5,702 nt of DNA from Nanobdellota archaeon (GTDB taxonomy: Archaea > Nanobdellota > Nanobdellia > SCGC-AAA011-G17 > VGLX01), in contig JAUYDG010000022.1 in assembly GCA_030691925.1 (NCBI GenBank), positions 1 to 5,702 on the forward strand, written 5' to 3'. The position numbers and the translations under genes are program-made. Below the pieces are notes generated by a model. The model saw nothing but the letters and a program-made list of their open reading frames with translations. It did not search any database and had not been told where the DNA came from. Positions 1 to 5,599 of this stretch are shown piece by piece (positions within the stretch are counted from its first letter, which is position 1; each line of letters begins with the position of its first letter).

Positions 1-90
1 GCAAAAAATCAGTGGTTCTTAGCAGTCTTTATACATTTTATTCAAAGCTTGACCACTTAAGCCTCTAAGAGTATAATTTCAGTATACAAA

Positions 91-100
91 TATATATAAA
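91..100 (+). promoter_or_regulatory. TATA box for the metallophosphoesterase gene
   Basis: The A/T-only stretch tatatataaa, preceded by an A-rich acaaa that could act as a BRE, matches the archaeal TATA element. With the usual 24-27 bp spacing, transcription would begin near 119-122. That gives a leader of about 28 nt before the ATG at 149, and it places the in-frame upstream ATG at 101 outside the transcript. The position is inferred; no transcription start is visible directly. Confidence 0.6.
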
Positions 101-134
101 ATGCTGAGGCTTACCACTGAAAATAAAGAAAAAA

Positions 135-142
135 GGGAGGGG
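135..142 (+). promoter_or_regulatory. Strong Shine-Dalgarno site that fixes the start at 149
   Basis: The purine run gggagggg lies 6 nt before the ATG at 149 and would pair well with the anti-SD end of archaeal 16S rRNA. It is the only strong ribosome binding site in the window. It decides the start in favour of ATG 149 over the in-frame ATG 101, which has no such site and almost touches the TATA box. Confidence 0.8.
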
Positions 143-148
143 AATGCT

Positions 149-2302
149 ATGAGCCTTGAGGACTCAGTTAAAGCTTTAATTGTTAGCGAATACCCGCTGG
201 ATTCGGTTATTGCGTCTTCTAGCCAGAGTAAGGATGCGAGGAAAGGGATTGTTGAGTACGTGAAGAGTGAAAAGCCGGACATCCTCTTTGTTGACGGCCT
301 GGTGTCCAGGATACGCTACCCGGAAGCGTATATCGACGGTGTAATAGAGTCTCACCCCCTCAAGAAGTTCATGGACGTACCGTTCAAGCTGGCTTCTGAG
401 TTCTTGAAGGAATTGAAAGATGCCAACCCTTCTACTGAGGTTTATATGGCCTTTTCTGATGCTGATGAGGATAACATTCGAAGGCTTACAAAGTATACCG
501 CTTTAAAGATCCTAGCTGCAAATGATGCCGAGGTAAAGAAGTGTAATGGAGAGATAAAGAATATTAAAGATAGCGCAAAGAAGGTTAACGCGCATATAGC
601 TTCTGAACGCAAAGCCAAGGCAAAAGGCTGGGAAAAAAGTGTCGAAGCCAAGAGGAAAGAATCCGCTATGCTCGGCAAAAAGCTCGGCGGTTACCAGACT
701 AAGCTTAAGCGTATGAAGGAAGAGTTTTTGTTGAAGATGCCTAATGCTGAGAGCGTGGAGTGGCGGGAGATCAAGAAGATAACCTCTAATGAGTACCTTA
801 ACAAGCTGAAAGAGATGAATCCGGGAATCAATATCCAGATGGGCAACATCTCTACCGACGCTAAGGGTTATACTTTTGAGTACGCCCATAGCTTTTATAC
901 CCCTGACGATAGCCCTTTGAAGAAGAGGACTAATAAGCTTATAGGTTATGTTGACAAGCTGCACATGGGGAGGGTGCCTTTGCCCCATTTTATGATAGAG
1001 TCCGGCCATCACGGCGAGACGGTTGTCCACCCCTACAAGCATGGTGAAAAGGACGTCTATTCCTTGATCTGCACTGGTATGGTTATGGAAGACCAGAAAG
1101 TTGTCAATGACATCCTTAAGGGCAAGTTTAAGCCTGAGATATTCCAGGGAAAAGTCAATAAGCTGGAGGCATGCAAGAGGCAGTCCAAGAAGATACCTGC
1201 ACCGGGCGTATCTATTGTAGGCAGGAATAAGGATGGTTATTTCACCAACCTTTATTCCATGGACCACCTGGCTAAGGTTGGAAGGAGTGAGGTTAAGCTT
1301 AAAGACATGGATTATGAGAAGATAAATGTCTTGTCTGATATCCATGTTGGCAAGGGCAAGGTGGATTATGATCGGCTGGAATCAGCGATTGAAAAAATGG
1401 TAGGAGAAATAAGGGACAGGAAGAAAGCAGGGCTTTCAGCTCCGATGCTTTTCATGCTTAACGAGTCCTTGCAAGGGTTTAACTACAAAACGCTTCCGGT
1501 TGAGATAGCAAGGAAGATTCCTGCAGATTACAAGAAGGAGCTTGAGGAGATTGTTAATGGGTATGCTACCAAGGCTGTTGCTGGCAAAGAGTATGTTGAT
1601 GCTGAGGTTGTTAAGAAACTTATAAAAGCGGCTATTCATGAGCTAGAAAGGGTTAATGAGCCAAGCATAGGCAACCAGACGAAGTGGTTCCATGAGCTTA
1701 CAAAAAAATTGATACCTTTAACTTTGCTCTATTGTAATTACCAGGTAGCTGTGCTATTCGCCGAAGGCACCCATATCAAGCATACTGTGGGCGAGTTCGG
1801 CATCAAAGAGGTTGACCTGCAGTCTATCGTTTATGACGGGCTGGACATGATAGTGCCTGCTTTGATAGAAGCTGGCGAGCTGAAAGACGATACGAAGCTT
1901 AAAGGCATTAAGGAAAAGATAAAGAAAGGCTCTTATCTTAAGTTTGACATGAAGATAGGGGATGTTGATTACAAGTTGTCTGCTGTCCATAAGCCTGGAA
2001 GCGCATCGCCTTCTTCCAATATCCCTGCGCAGCACGTGGAAAGGGTGATCACGATGTCTGATGATGCGGACATGTTCTTTTCAGCGCACCTGCATACGCC
2101 TTATTTCTTTGCTATCGGCAAGATGGAGTCTAATGATATAAGCGCTTTTTACAAAGGGGCAACTTTCAACGCTTATGATGATTATGGCAAAGAGGGCGGC
2201 TGGAGCCCTGCGGTTATAGGCTATGAGCAGGCTTTGGTTCCTAAGAACAAGAATGGCAAAGGTGCTTATAAGGTTCAGTTCGTATTGTCCGACGTGCTCT
2301 AG
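149..2302 (+). CDS. Large calcineurin-like metallophosphoesterase with an apparent degenerate N-terminal phosphoesterase module
   Basis: A soluble protein of 717 residues with no signal peptide or membrane segment. Residues about 395-700 carry the motif series of the calcineurin-like/Mre11-type phosphoesterase superfamily: SDIH (D397, H399), NESLQG (N438-E439, where GD is usual), EGTH (H542, where GNH is usual), a lone histidine in AVHKPG (H614) and SAHLH (H647, H649). These would bind two metal ions and cleave phosphoester bonds, but the Gly-Asp and Asn positions are substituted. Residues about 8-330 look like a second copy of the fold without metal ligands: VSEYPLDS in place of SD-x-H, ILFVDGLVS in place of the GD strand, VYMAFSDADEDN in place of GNHD, and ESGHHGE in place of GH-x-H. 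A Lys/Glu-rich, probably coiled-coil insertion spans about 125-196. The start is ATG 149 because of the strong SD site; ATG 101 would add 16 residues. The gene is monocistronic and converges on the lipid kinase gene, sharing 4 bp. The substrate (nucleic acid, nucleotide or phosphoprotein) cannot be told. The superfamily call is fairly secure; the two-module reading is inference. Confidence 0.75.
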   Translation: MSLEDSVKALIVSEYPLDSVIASSSQSKDARKGIVEYVKSEKPDILFVDGLVSRIRYPEAYIDGVIESHPLKKFMDVPFKLASEFLKELKDANPSTEVYMAFSDADEDNIRRLTKYTALKILAANDAEVKKCNGEIKNIKDSAKKVNAHIASERKAKAKGWEKSVEAKRKESAMLGKKLGGYQTKLKRMKEEFLLKMPNAESVEWREIKKITSNEYLNKLKEMNPGINIQMGNISTDAKGYTFEYAHSFYTPDDSPLKKRTNKLIGYVDKLHMGRVPLPHFMIESGHHGETVVHPYKHGEKDVYSLICTGMVMEDQKVVNDILKGKFKPEIFQGKVNKLEACKRQSKKIPAPGVSIVGRNKDGYFTNLYSMDHLAKVGRSEVKLKDMDYEKINVLSDIHVGKGKVDYDRLESAIEKMVGEIRDRKKAGLSAPMLFMLNESLQGFNYKTLPVEIARKIPADYKKELEEIVNGYATKAVAGKEYVDAEVVKKLIKAAIHELERVNEPSIGNQTKWFHELTKKLIPLTLLYCNYQVAVLFAEGTHIKHTVGEFGIKEVDLQSIVYDGLDMIVPALIEAGELKDDTKLKGIKEKIKKGSYLKFDMKIGDVDYKLSAVHKPGSASPSSNIPAQHVERVITMSDDADMFFSAHLHTPYFFAIGKMESNDISAFYKGATFNAYDDYGKEGGWSPAVIGYEQALVPKNKNGKGAYKVQFVLSDVL

Positions 2303-2886
2303 AGTAAGTTTGCCAGGTGTATAGCCAGTCCTGCTATTAATGGTATTATCAGGTTGTCGTCCAGCATTACTTTCCCTATTCTAAGCTCTACAGCTTCTGT
2401 CAGCATGGCTGCGGTGCTTCCTATGATTGCTAGTGTCGGTTTTACGAATAGCGAGGCTGTTATGCTTGCGAAGAATATTCCTGCTATTGTACCTTCTACG
2501 TGTTTTGCTGTTCTCATGCGCCTCTTGCCGAAGTATTTGCCTACCATGTGGGATACCGAGTCGCCTACTGCTAGCACCATTATCGCTGCCAGTGCTGTGT
2601 TCTCTTCGAAAAGGAGCAGCGTTGCCAGGACACCTGCCAGGTACATCAGCGATCCTTTCCCGGGGCTTTTTTCAAAGTCTTCTTTTCTTTCGAATCTTTT
2701 CAAGAACCAGCGTATTCCCGGGATCTTATGTTTGAAGCTTACGAATGATGCTGCGAATCCTACTAGGAATATCAGGAATAGTATGTTTATGGTCAGTATT
2801 CCTGCCTTGTAGAGTATTACTATTACTGTCCCTAGCAGCAGGTGGAATATCTGCCTCCTTCTTTCTAGTTTTTCTTTTTCTTCCAT
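2299..2886 (-). CDS. Dolichol kinase / CTP-dependent lipid kinase-like integral membrane protein (SEC59/DGK1/VTE5 type)
   Basis: A membrane protein of 195 residues that resembles the COG0170 family, which holds eukaryotic dolichol kinase, yeast CTP-dependent diacylglycerol kinase and plant phytol kinase. Visible signatures are RRQIFH near the N-terminus (10-15), a charged FERKEDFEKSPGKGS loop (65-79), the GDSVSHMVGKYFGKRRM motif (108-124) followed by K128 and VEGTIAG (130-136), TEAVE (163-167) and DDNLIIPL (176-183). About six hydrophobic segments lie between them. By family it should phosphorylate an isoprenoid alcohol or lipid using CTP; which one (dolichol, geranylgeraniol or an archaeol-type lipid) cannot be told. 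The start at 2886 puts the conserved RR-x-IFH just inside the N-terminus. The frame stays open upstream to an ATG at 3123, but that stretch is polar, resembles no family and lies inside the PAP2 gene. The first 22 nt overlap the end of the PAP2 gene, which suggests co-translation, although no strong SD site is seen. It ends on a TAG that shares CTAG with the convergent phosphoesterase gene. Confidence 0.8.
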   Translation of the reverse strand: MEEKEKLERRRQIFHLLLGTVIVILYKAGILTINILFLIFLVGFAASFVSFKHKIPGIRWFLKRFERKEDFEKSPGKGSLMYLAGVLATLLLFEENTALAAIMVLAVGDSVSHMVGKYFGKRRMRTAKHVEGTIAGIFFASITASLFVKPTLAIIGSTAAMLTEAVELRIGKVMLDDNLIIPLIAGLAIHLANLL

Positions 2887-3464
2887 CTTATTGCGGTTCC
2901 GTACTTTTTTTCTATTTGTATAATGCCATAACCTATTAATAAACCTATCATGCAGCCTGCCAGCGTATCGCTGACGTAGTGTACCCCTACGTAGACCCTG
3001 CTGAATGATATCAGTATCGCCATTGTTATCCAGAACCATTTCAGCTTTGGAAATTCTTTGTCTAGTATCGGGACTAGTGAAAAGGCTGCTGCCGTGTGCA
3101 TGCTGGGGAATGATGTGTTCCAAAAACTGAAGGTGTAGTCTATTCCTTGGATTAATGGTGTTGTAAGCTCCTCAAAGGGTCTTGCTCTGTGCGTGAAGAA
3201 TTTTATCAGCACTGTTAAGGCTCCGGTGGCTATTATGCTTGCCCATAAGGGGATTATCCATTTTCTTTTCCTTTCTTCCCATAAGAATAAGGTTGTCATG
3301 AGCAGGAAGACTGTTATGATAGTTAAGGGGCTTGTGAGCCAGATTGCGAATCCGTTTAGCATGCTTATGCGGTTTTCTGCTATCAACAAAGTCATTTGTT
3401 TGTCATAAAAGAAGCTTAACAAAAGCGATACAAATAGTATGGTATACACCCACTTTTTTTTCAT
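2865..3464 (-). CDS. PAP2-family membrane phosphatase (lipid phosphate or polyprenyl-diphosphate phosphatase)
   Basis: A membrane protein of 199 residues with the three-part PAP2 active-site signature. K88 to R95-P96 fits K-x6-RP. P120-S-M-H123 is the PSGH box with Met in place of Gly, a tolerated variant. S155-R156 through H162 to D166 fits SR-x5-H-x3-D, with H162 as expected nucleophile, H123 as expected acid and D166 as partner. Hydrophobic helices flank each motif (about 7-19, 39-61, 70-87, 122-134, 142-154, 167-183), and the C-terminus is a lysine-rich IRWKKKKN tail. The family removes phosphate from membrane lipids such as phosphatidic acid analogues or polyprenyl diphosphates, with the active site at the outer face of the membrane. 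It is the first gene of a two-gene minus-strand operon with the lipid kinase. The ATG at 3464 has no SD site but lies about 27 nt from a TATA box, consistent with a leaderless mRNA. The exact substrate is not decidable here. Confidence 0.88.
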   Translation of the reverse strand: MKKKWVYTILFVSLLLSFFYDKQMTLLIAENRISMLNGFAIWLTSPLTIITVFLLMTTLFLWEERKRKWIIPLWASIIATGALTVLIKFFTHRARPFEELTTPLIQGIDYTFSFWNTSFPSMHTAAAFSLVPILDKEFPKLKWFWITMAILISFSRVYVGVHYVSDTLAGCMIGLLIGYGIIQIEKKYGTAIRWKKKKN

Positions 3465-3484
3465 CTTTGTTTAATGGGGTTTTT

Positions 3485-3496
3485 GATTATTTAAAG
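3485..3496 (-). promoter_or_regulatory. TATA box of the PAP2-lipid kinase operon (leaderless)
   Basis: Read on the minus strand this is ctttaaataatc, close to the archaeal TTTAWATA consensus. Its centre is about 27 nt from the A of the ATG at 3464, so transcription would start at or within a few bases of the start codon. No SD site lies before that ATG, as expected of a leaderless transcript. Confidence 0.6.
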
Positions 3497-3510
3497 ATAT
3501 TGCAATCAGC

Positions 3511-3523
3511 GAAAAGAATATAA
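3511..3523 (+). promoter_or_regulatory. BRE and TATA box of the archaeosortase operon
   Basis: The stretch gaaaagaatataa combines a GAAAA BRE-like element with a TATA-like core. The core centre is about 33 nt before the ATG at 3553, which predicts a leader of about 7 nt or less and no room for an SD site. It lies back to back with the minus-strand TATA box about 28 bp away, so both operons are driven from one 88-bp divergent region. Confidence 0.5.
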
Positions 3524-3552
3524 GAGTTGAAGAACCTAACTAGTTTGGAAAA

Positions 3553-4125
3553 ATGAGGTATGAGGCTAGTCTTGTTGTCCGTGTTGCTTTAGCTTTTGCT
3601 CTGTTCCTAATACCTTTTTATGTTTTTGAGGTTAATGTTTTTCAAAAGGTCTTTGAGCAGGTTACTTTTGATACTGTATATGCTTTTTTAGAAGAGAGCG
3701 GTGCGGAGCCTGAGCCCGGGAGTTTTAGTGTGCACTACGCAATACGCATTCTTGGGGGTGATGTTACTGTCAACATTGTTAAGGCTTGCGTTACCGCATC
3801 CGCCTATTACTTGTTGGCCTTGTTTTGCATAATAACTATGGGTATCGCTTTATGGAAGAGGGTTTTGATGTTTCTGATAGGCTCTGCTTTGATATTTGGG
3901 ATGAATCTTGCGAGGATAGTCATACTTATAATCATATTACTGGGTGACAGTAGCGTTTTCAGAACCACTCATGACGCTCTAGGGTTATTGCTCTCTGTAG
4001 GCTATGTCATTTTGGTCTGGATTTTGCTGTCCTTGTTGTTCAAAGTTAAGACTGTACCTTTTTATTCTGATATCAGATTCCTGGTTGATGAGATTTCCAA
4101 AAAAGAGGCTAAGAGAAAAAGATGA
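3553..4125 (+). CDS. Archaeosortase/exosortase-family transmembrane protease, first of a tandem pair
   Basis: An integral membrane protein of 190 residues with the exosortase/archaeosortase catalytic pattern. C79 sits in KACVTASAYYLLAL at the start of a membrane helix, R121 in MNLAR at the next, and H140 in FRTTHDALG. Cys and Arg are essential in the characterised haloarchaeal ArtA, and the third residue is Arg or His depending on the subfamily. Hydrophobic segments lie at about 7-25, 81-98, 103-120, 120-130 and 142-164; residues 26-75 form an extracytoplasmic loop, and the C-terminal tail is basic (KKEAKRKR). The family cleaves C-terminal sorting signals (motif, helix, basic cluster) from surface proteins, at least in ArtA linked to lipid attachment. 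The length is at the short end for the family, suggesting a minimal catalytic core without the extra N-terminal helices of ArtA. Its TGA stop overlaps the next start as ATGA. The start at 3553 has a TATA box about 33 nt upstream and no SD site. No target protein with a CTERM signal is present in the window. Confidence 0.85.
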   Translation: MRYEASLVVRVALAFALFLIPFYVFEVNVFQKVFEQVTFDTVYAFLEESGAEPEPGSFSVHYAIRILGGDVTVNIVKACVTASAYYLLALFCIITMGIALWKRVLMFLIGSALIFGMNLARIVILIIILLGDSSVFRTTHDALGLLLSVGYVILVWILLSLLFKVKTVPFYSDIRFLVDEISKKEAKRKR

Positions 4126-4697
4126 GGCCTGTAACGGACCTTGCCATAAGGGTTTTTGCCGCGATAGCACTGCTGATAGTTCCTGTGAATGTTTTTTATT
4201 TTCTGTTCTCCAAGGCGACTTTATGGGGCTCCTTACTATTCTTGCAGGTATTAGGCTATACTTTTCAAGTAGATGGCTACACCTTGTTCGTAAATGATAG
4301 GAGCTTGGAATTCGTGCCTGCTTGTGTCGCTACTTCTGCTTATTACTTGTTGGCCTTGCTGGTTTTATTGACAAAAGATGTAAGGCTCAAGGTCAGGTTT
4401 TATTTGTTTTTCTTGGGCGCTTTTCTGATTTTCCTAGCTAATTCGGCAAGGGTTGATATTCTGCTCTACATCCTTGTGCGGTTCGGTGAGAACTGGTTTG
4501 ACAGGATACATATCTTTTTTTGGCACTTCGTTTCTAGCGTATACGTTGCTGTTGTCTGGATTTTTCTGGTGTACAAGCTTAAGGTTAAGGCGGTCCCTGT
4601 TTATTCAGACTTCAGGTTTTTGCTGTCACAAAGCGTATTTGCTAGAAAAGGTAAAAGCACAAGTAGGTCTAAGCATCGCCGCCTTGGAGCACGATAA
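4122..4697 (+). CDS. Archaeosortase/exosortase-family transmembrane protease, second of a tandem pair
   Basis: A membrane protein of 191 residues, paralogous to the gene before it. The catalytic positions match: C68 in VPACVATSAYYLLALL, R110 in ANSAR, and H130 in FDRIHIFF. Both copies keep an almost identical end to the membrane domain, here KVKAVPVYSDFRFL against KVKTVPFYSDIRFL. Outside these stretches the two differ clearly, especially in the loop before the cysteine (about 31-63 here), which could read different substrates. The C-terminus is basic and Ser/Arg-rich (172-191). Translation probably couples to the upstream gene through the 4-nt ATGA overlap; a weak GAGG lies 13 nt before the ATG. 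The last 29 bp overlap the end of the convergent coiled-coil gene. Both copies look catalytically intact, so this is not an obvious decayed duplicate. Its substrate is not in the window. Confidence 0.85.
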   Translation: MRPVTDLAIRVFAAIALLIVPVNVFYFLFSKATLWGSLLFLQVLGYTFQVDGYTLFVNDRSLEFVPACVATSAYYLLALLVLLTKDVRLKVRFYLFFLGAFLIFLANSARVDILLYILVRFGENWFDRIHIFFWHFVSSVYVAVVWIFLVYKLKVKAVPVYSDFRFLLSQSVFARKGKSTSRSKHRRLGAR

Positions 4698-5553
4698 TAT
4701 CTTCAGTTGTCAGCTTCTTTTTTGTTCTTAGTTTTTCCTCGACAGCTTTTGTTTTTTCTTCAAGCATTTTTTGCTGTTGGGCTTGTTGCTCTTTTTGCGC
4801 GTCCTTTTTGAACCTGTCAAGCTTCGCTTGTGTTTCGTACAGCGCCATAATCTTGTCTTTCAGCTGGGTGTTTATTTCTGAGAAAGTCTTTTTGAATTCC
4901 AGGAACTTATGGTACGCTTCTTCCTGTACTCCTTTTGTCTCCCCTATTTCCTTGGATGCGTTGATGAATTCAGAGTAGTCGCCCTGGTTTTCTTTTGCCA
5001 GCTCTTGTACGTTTTTGTGGGCTTCGTCTGCTTTTTTTCTTGCCTCGTCTATCTTTTTTGACACGTCGCTTATTTTTTCGATTATTTTGTTGACCTCTGC
5101 TGATTCGTCGTATATCTTTTTCATTTTTTTAATCTGGTCCATGACTTTTTTCTCCTTTTCGAATGACAGCGCTTCAGTCTCTATGGACATTTCTAACCGG
5201 TCTATCTGCTCTTTTATCCTGCCCGGATCCGATTTTATTTTGTGTTTTTGGAAGAAGTCTATTTTTTCTTTGTTCAGTTTTTTCACTTCCACCACTAATT
5301 TTCTTACTTCTTCATTGTACATGTCTCTTGTCTGCCTTTCATTGTAGACCTGCCTGTTTAGCGTATCTTTGTCTTTTTTTATCTGTTTAAGCCCTTCTAT
5401 CAAGGACGATACGTTTTTATTAAGATCCTCTTTTTTCTTGAACCACGACTCTTTTTGTTCGTTCAGTTCGTTCAGTTTGCTTTTTAGATTAGAAATATCT
5501 TGTCTGAGTTCTTTACTTTTTTGGATTAACTCATTTTTTTCTTTATTGTCCAT
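4669..5553 (-). CDS. Archaeal coiled-coil protein of the COG1340 type, function unknown
   Basis: A soluble protein of 294 residues, almost wholly helical and rich in Lys, Glu and Gln, with heptad-like spacing over about 3-190 and 200-275. The stretch about 113-145 (QIDRLEMSIETEALSFEKEK and on) is what I recognise as the conserved core of the uncharacterised archaeal coiled-coil family COG1340; the total length also fits. A helix break occurs at GDYSEF (191-196), and a short non-coiled C-terminal motif KKLTTEDIIVLQ (279-290) may be a docking or regulatory segment. There is no signal peptide or membrane segment. The ATG at 5553 has no SD site, but a TATA-like element lies 27 nt upstream, pointing to a leaderless mRNA. 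It lies 46 bp downstream of the ribosomal stalk protein gene on the same strand, so a link with ribosomes or translation is possible but not shown. SMC-like or bactofilin-like structural roles cannot be excluded; no Walker motifs are present. Confidence 0.75.
   Translation of the reverse strand: MDNKEKNELIQKSKELRQDISNLKSKLNELNEQKESWFKKKEDLNKNVSSLIEGLKQIKKDKDTLNRQVYNERQTRDMYNEEVRKLVVEVKKLNKEKIDFFQKHKIKSDPGRIKEQIDRLEMSIETEALSFEKEKKVMDQIKKMKKIYDESAEVNKIIEKISDVSKKIDEARKKADEAHKNVQELAKENQGDYSEFINASKEIGETKGVQEEAYHKFLEFKKTFSEINTQLKDKIMALYETQAKLDRFKKDAQKEQQAQQQKMLEEKTKAVEEKLRTKKKLTTEDIIVLQGGDA
4718..4757 (+). terminator. Cluster of oligo-T runs downstream of the archaeosortase pair
   Basis: T-runs at 4718-4723, 4732-4736 and 4752-4757 follow the stop at 4697 on the plus strand. 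Archaeal RNA polymerase stops on such U-tracts without needing a hairpin. They lie inside the opposite-strand coiled-coil gene, where they are the complement of Lys and Glu codons, so the role is plausible but inferred. Confidence 0.4.
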
Positions 5554-5575
5554 TTAGCAACACGCTTTTTCCGCA

Positions 5576-5584
5576 TTTTAAAAA
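5576..5584 (-). promoter_or_regulatory. TATA box for the coiled-coil gene (leaderless)
   Basis: Read on the minus strand this is tttttaaaa, centred about 27 nt before the A of the ATG at 5553. This is the same geometry as at the PAP2 operon and fits a leaderless transcript. It partly overlaps the second T-run of the preceding gene's terminator. Confidence 0.5.
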
Positions 5585-5593
5585 GGGAAAAAA
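5580..5593 (-). terminator. Oligo-T terminator of the ribosomal P1/L12 gene
   Basis: Just 6 bases beyond the TAA stop, the minus strand reads T6, CCC, T5 with no hairpin. This is the usual archaeal intrinsic terminator form. It suggests that the stalk protein transcript ends here and that the coiled-coil gene is mostly expressed from its own promoter, with some read-through possible. Confidence 0.55.
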
Positions 5594-5599
5594 GGGTTT

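Noticed and set aside
1..68. C-terminal end of an upstream plus-strand gene (open frames ending at 60 and 68)
   Set aside because: Two competing frames are open over fewer than 23 codons each, and neither shows a recognisable protein end, so neither can be supported.
101..148. Start of the phosphoesterase at ATG 101 (733 residues)
   Set aside because: The ATG directly follows the TATA box, so it would precede the expected transcription start. It has no SD site, whereas ATG 149 has a near-perfect one.
512..1345. A 277-codon open frame on the minus strand, antisense to the phosphoesterase
   Set aside because: The plus-strand frame has the superfamily motifs, promoter and SD site; the antisense frame shows no family, no membrane or domain pattern and no promoter.
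2354..2812. A 152-codon open frame on the plus strand opposite the lipid kinase
   Set aside because: It is a Ser/Pro/Ala-rich complement of a motif-bearing membrane protein gene, with no SD site or family likeness.
2887..3123. A 79-residue N-terminal extension of the lipid kinase, from an ATG at 3123
   Set aside because: It lies wholly inside the PAP2 gene over its HTA, SR and HxxxD motifs, is polar and low in family likeness, and the conserved RR-x-IFH comes right after the ATG at 2886.
5015..5557. Several Phe/Ser/Leu-rich plus-strand open frames at 5015-5557 that look like membrane proteins
   Set aside because: They are the complement of Lys/Glu codons in the coiled-coil gene (AAA and GAA read as TTT and TTC), a well-known artefact.
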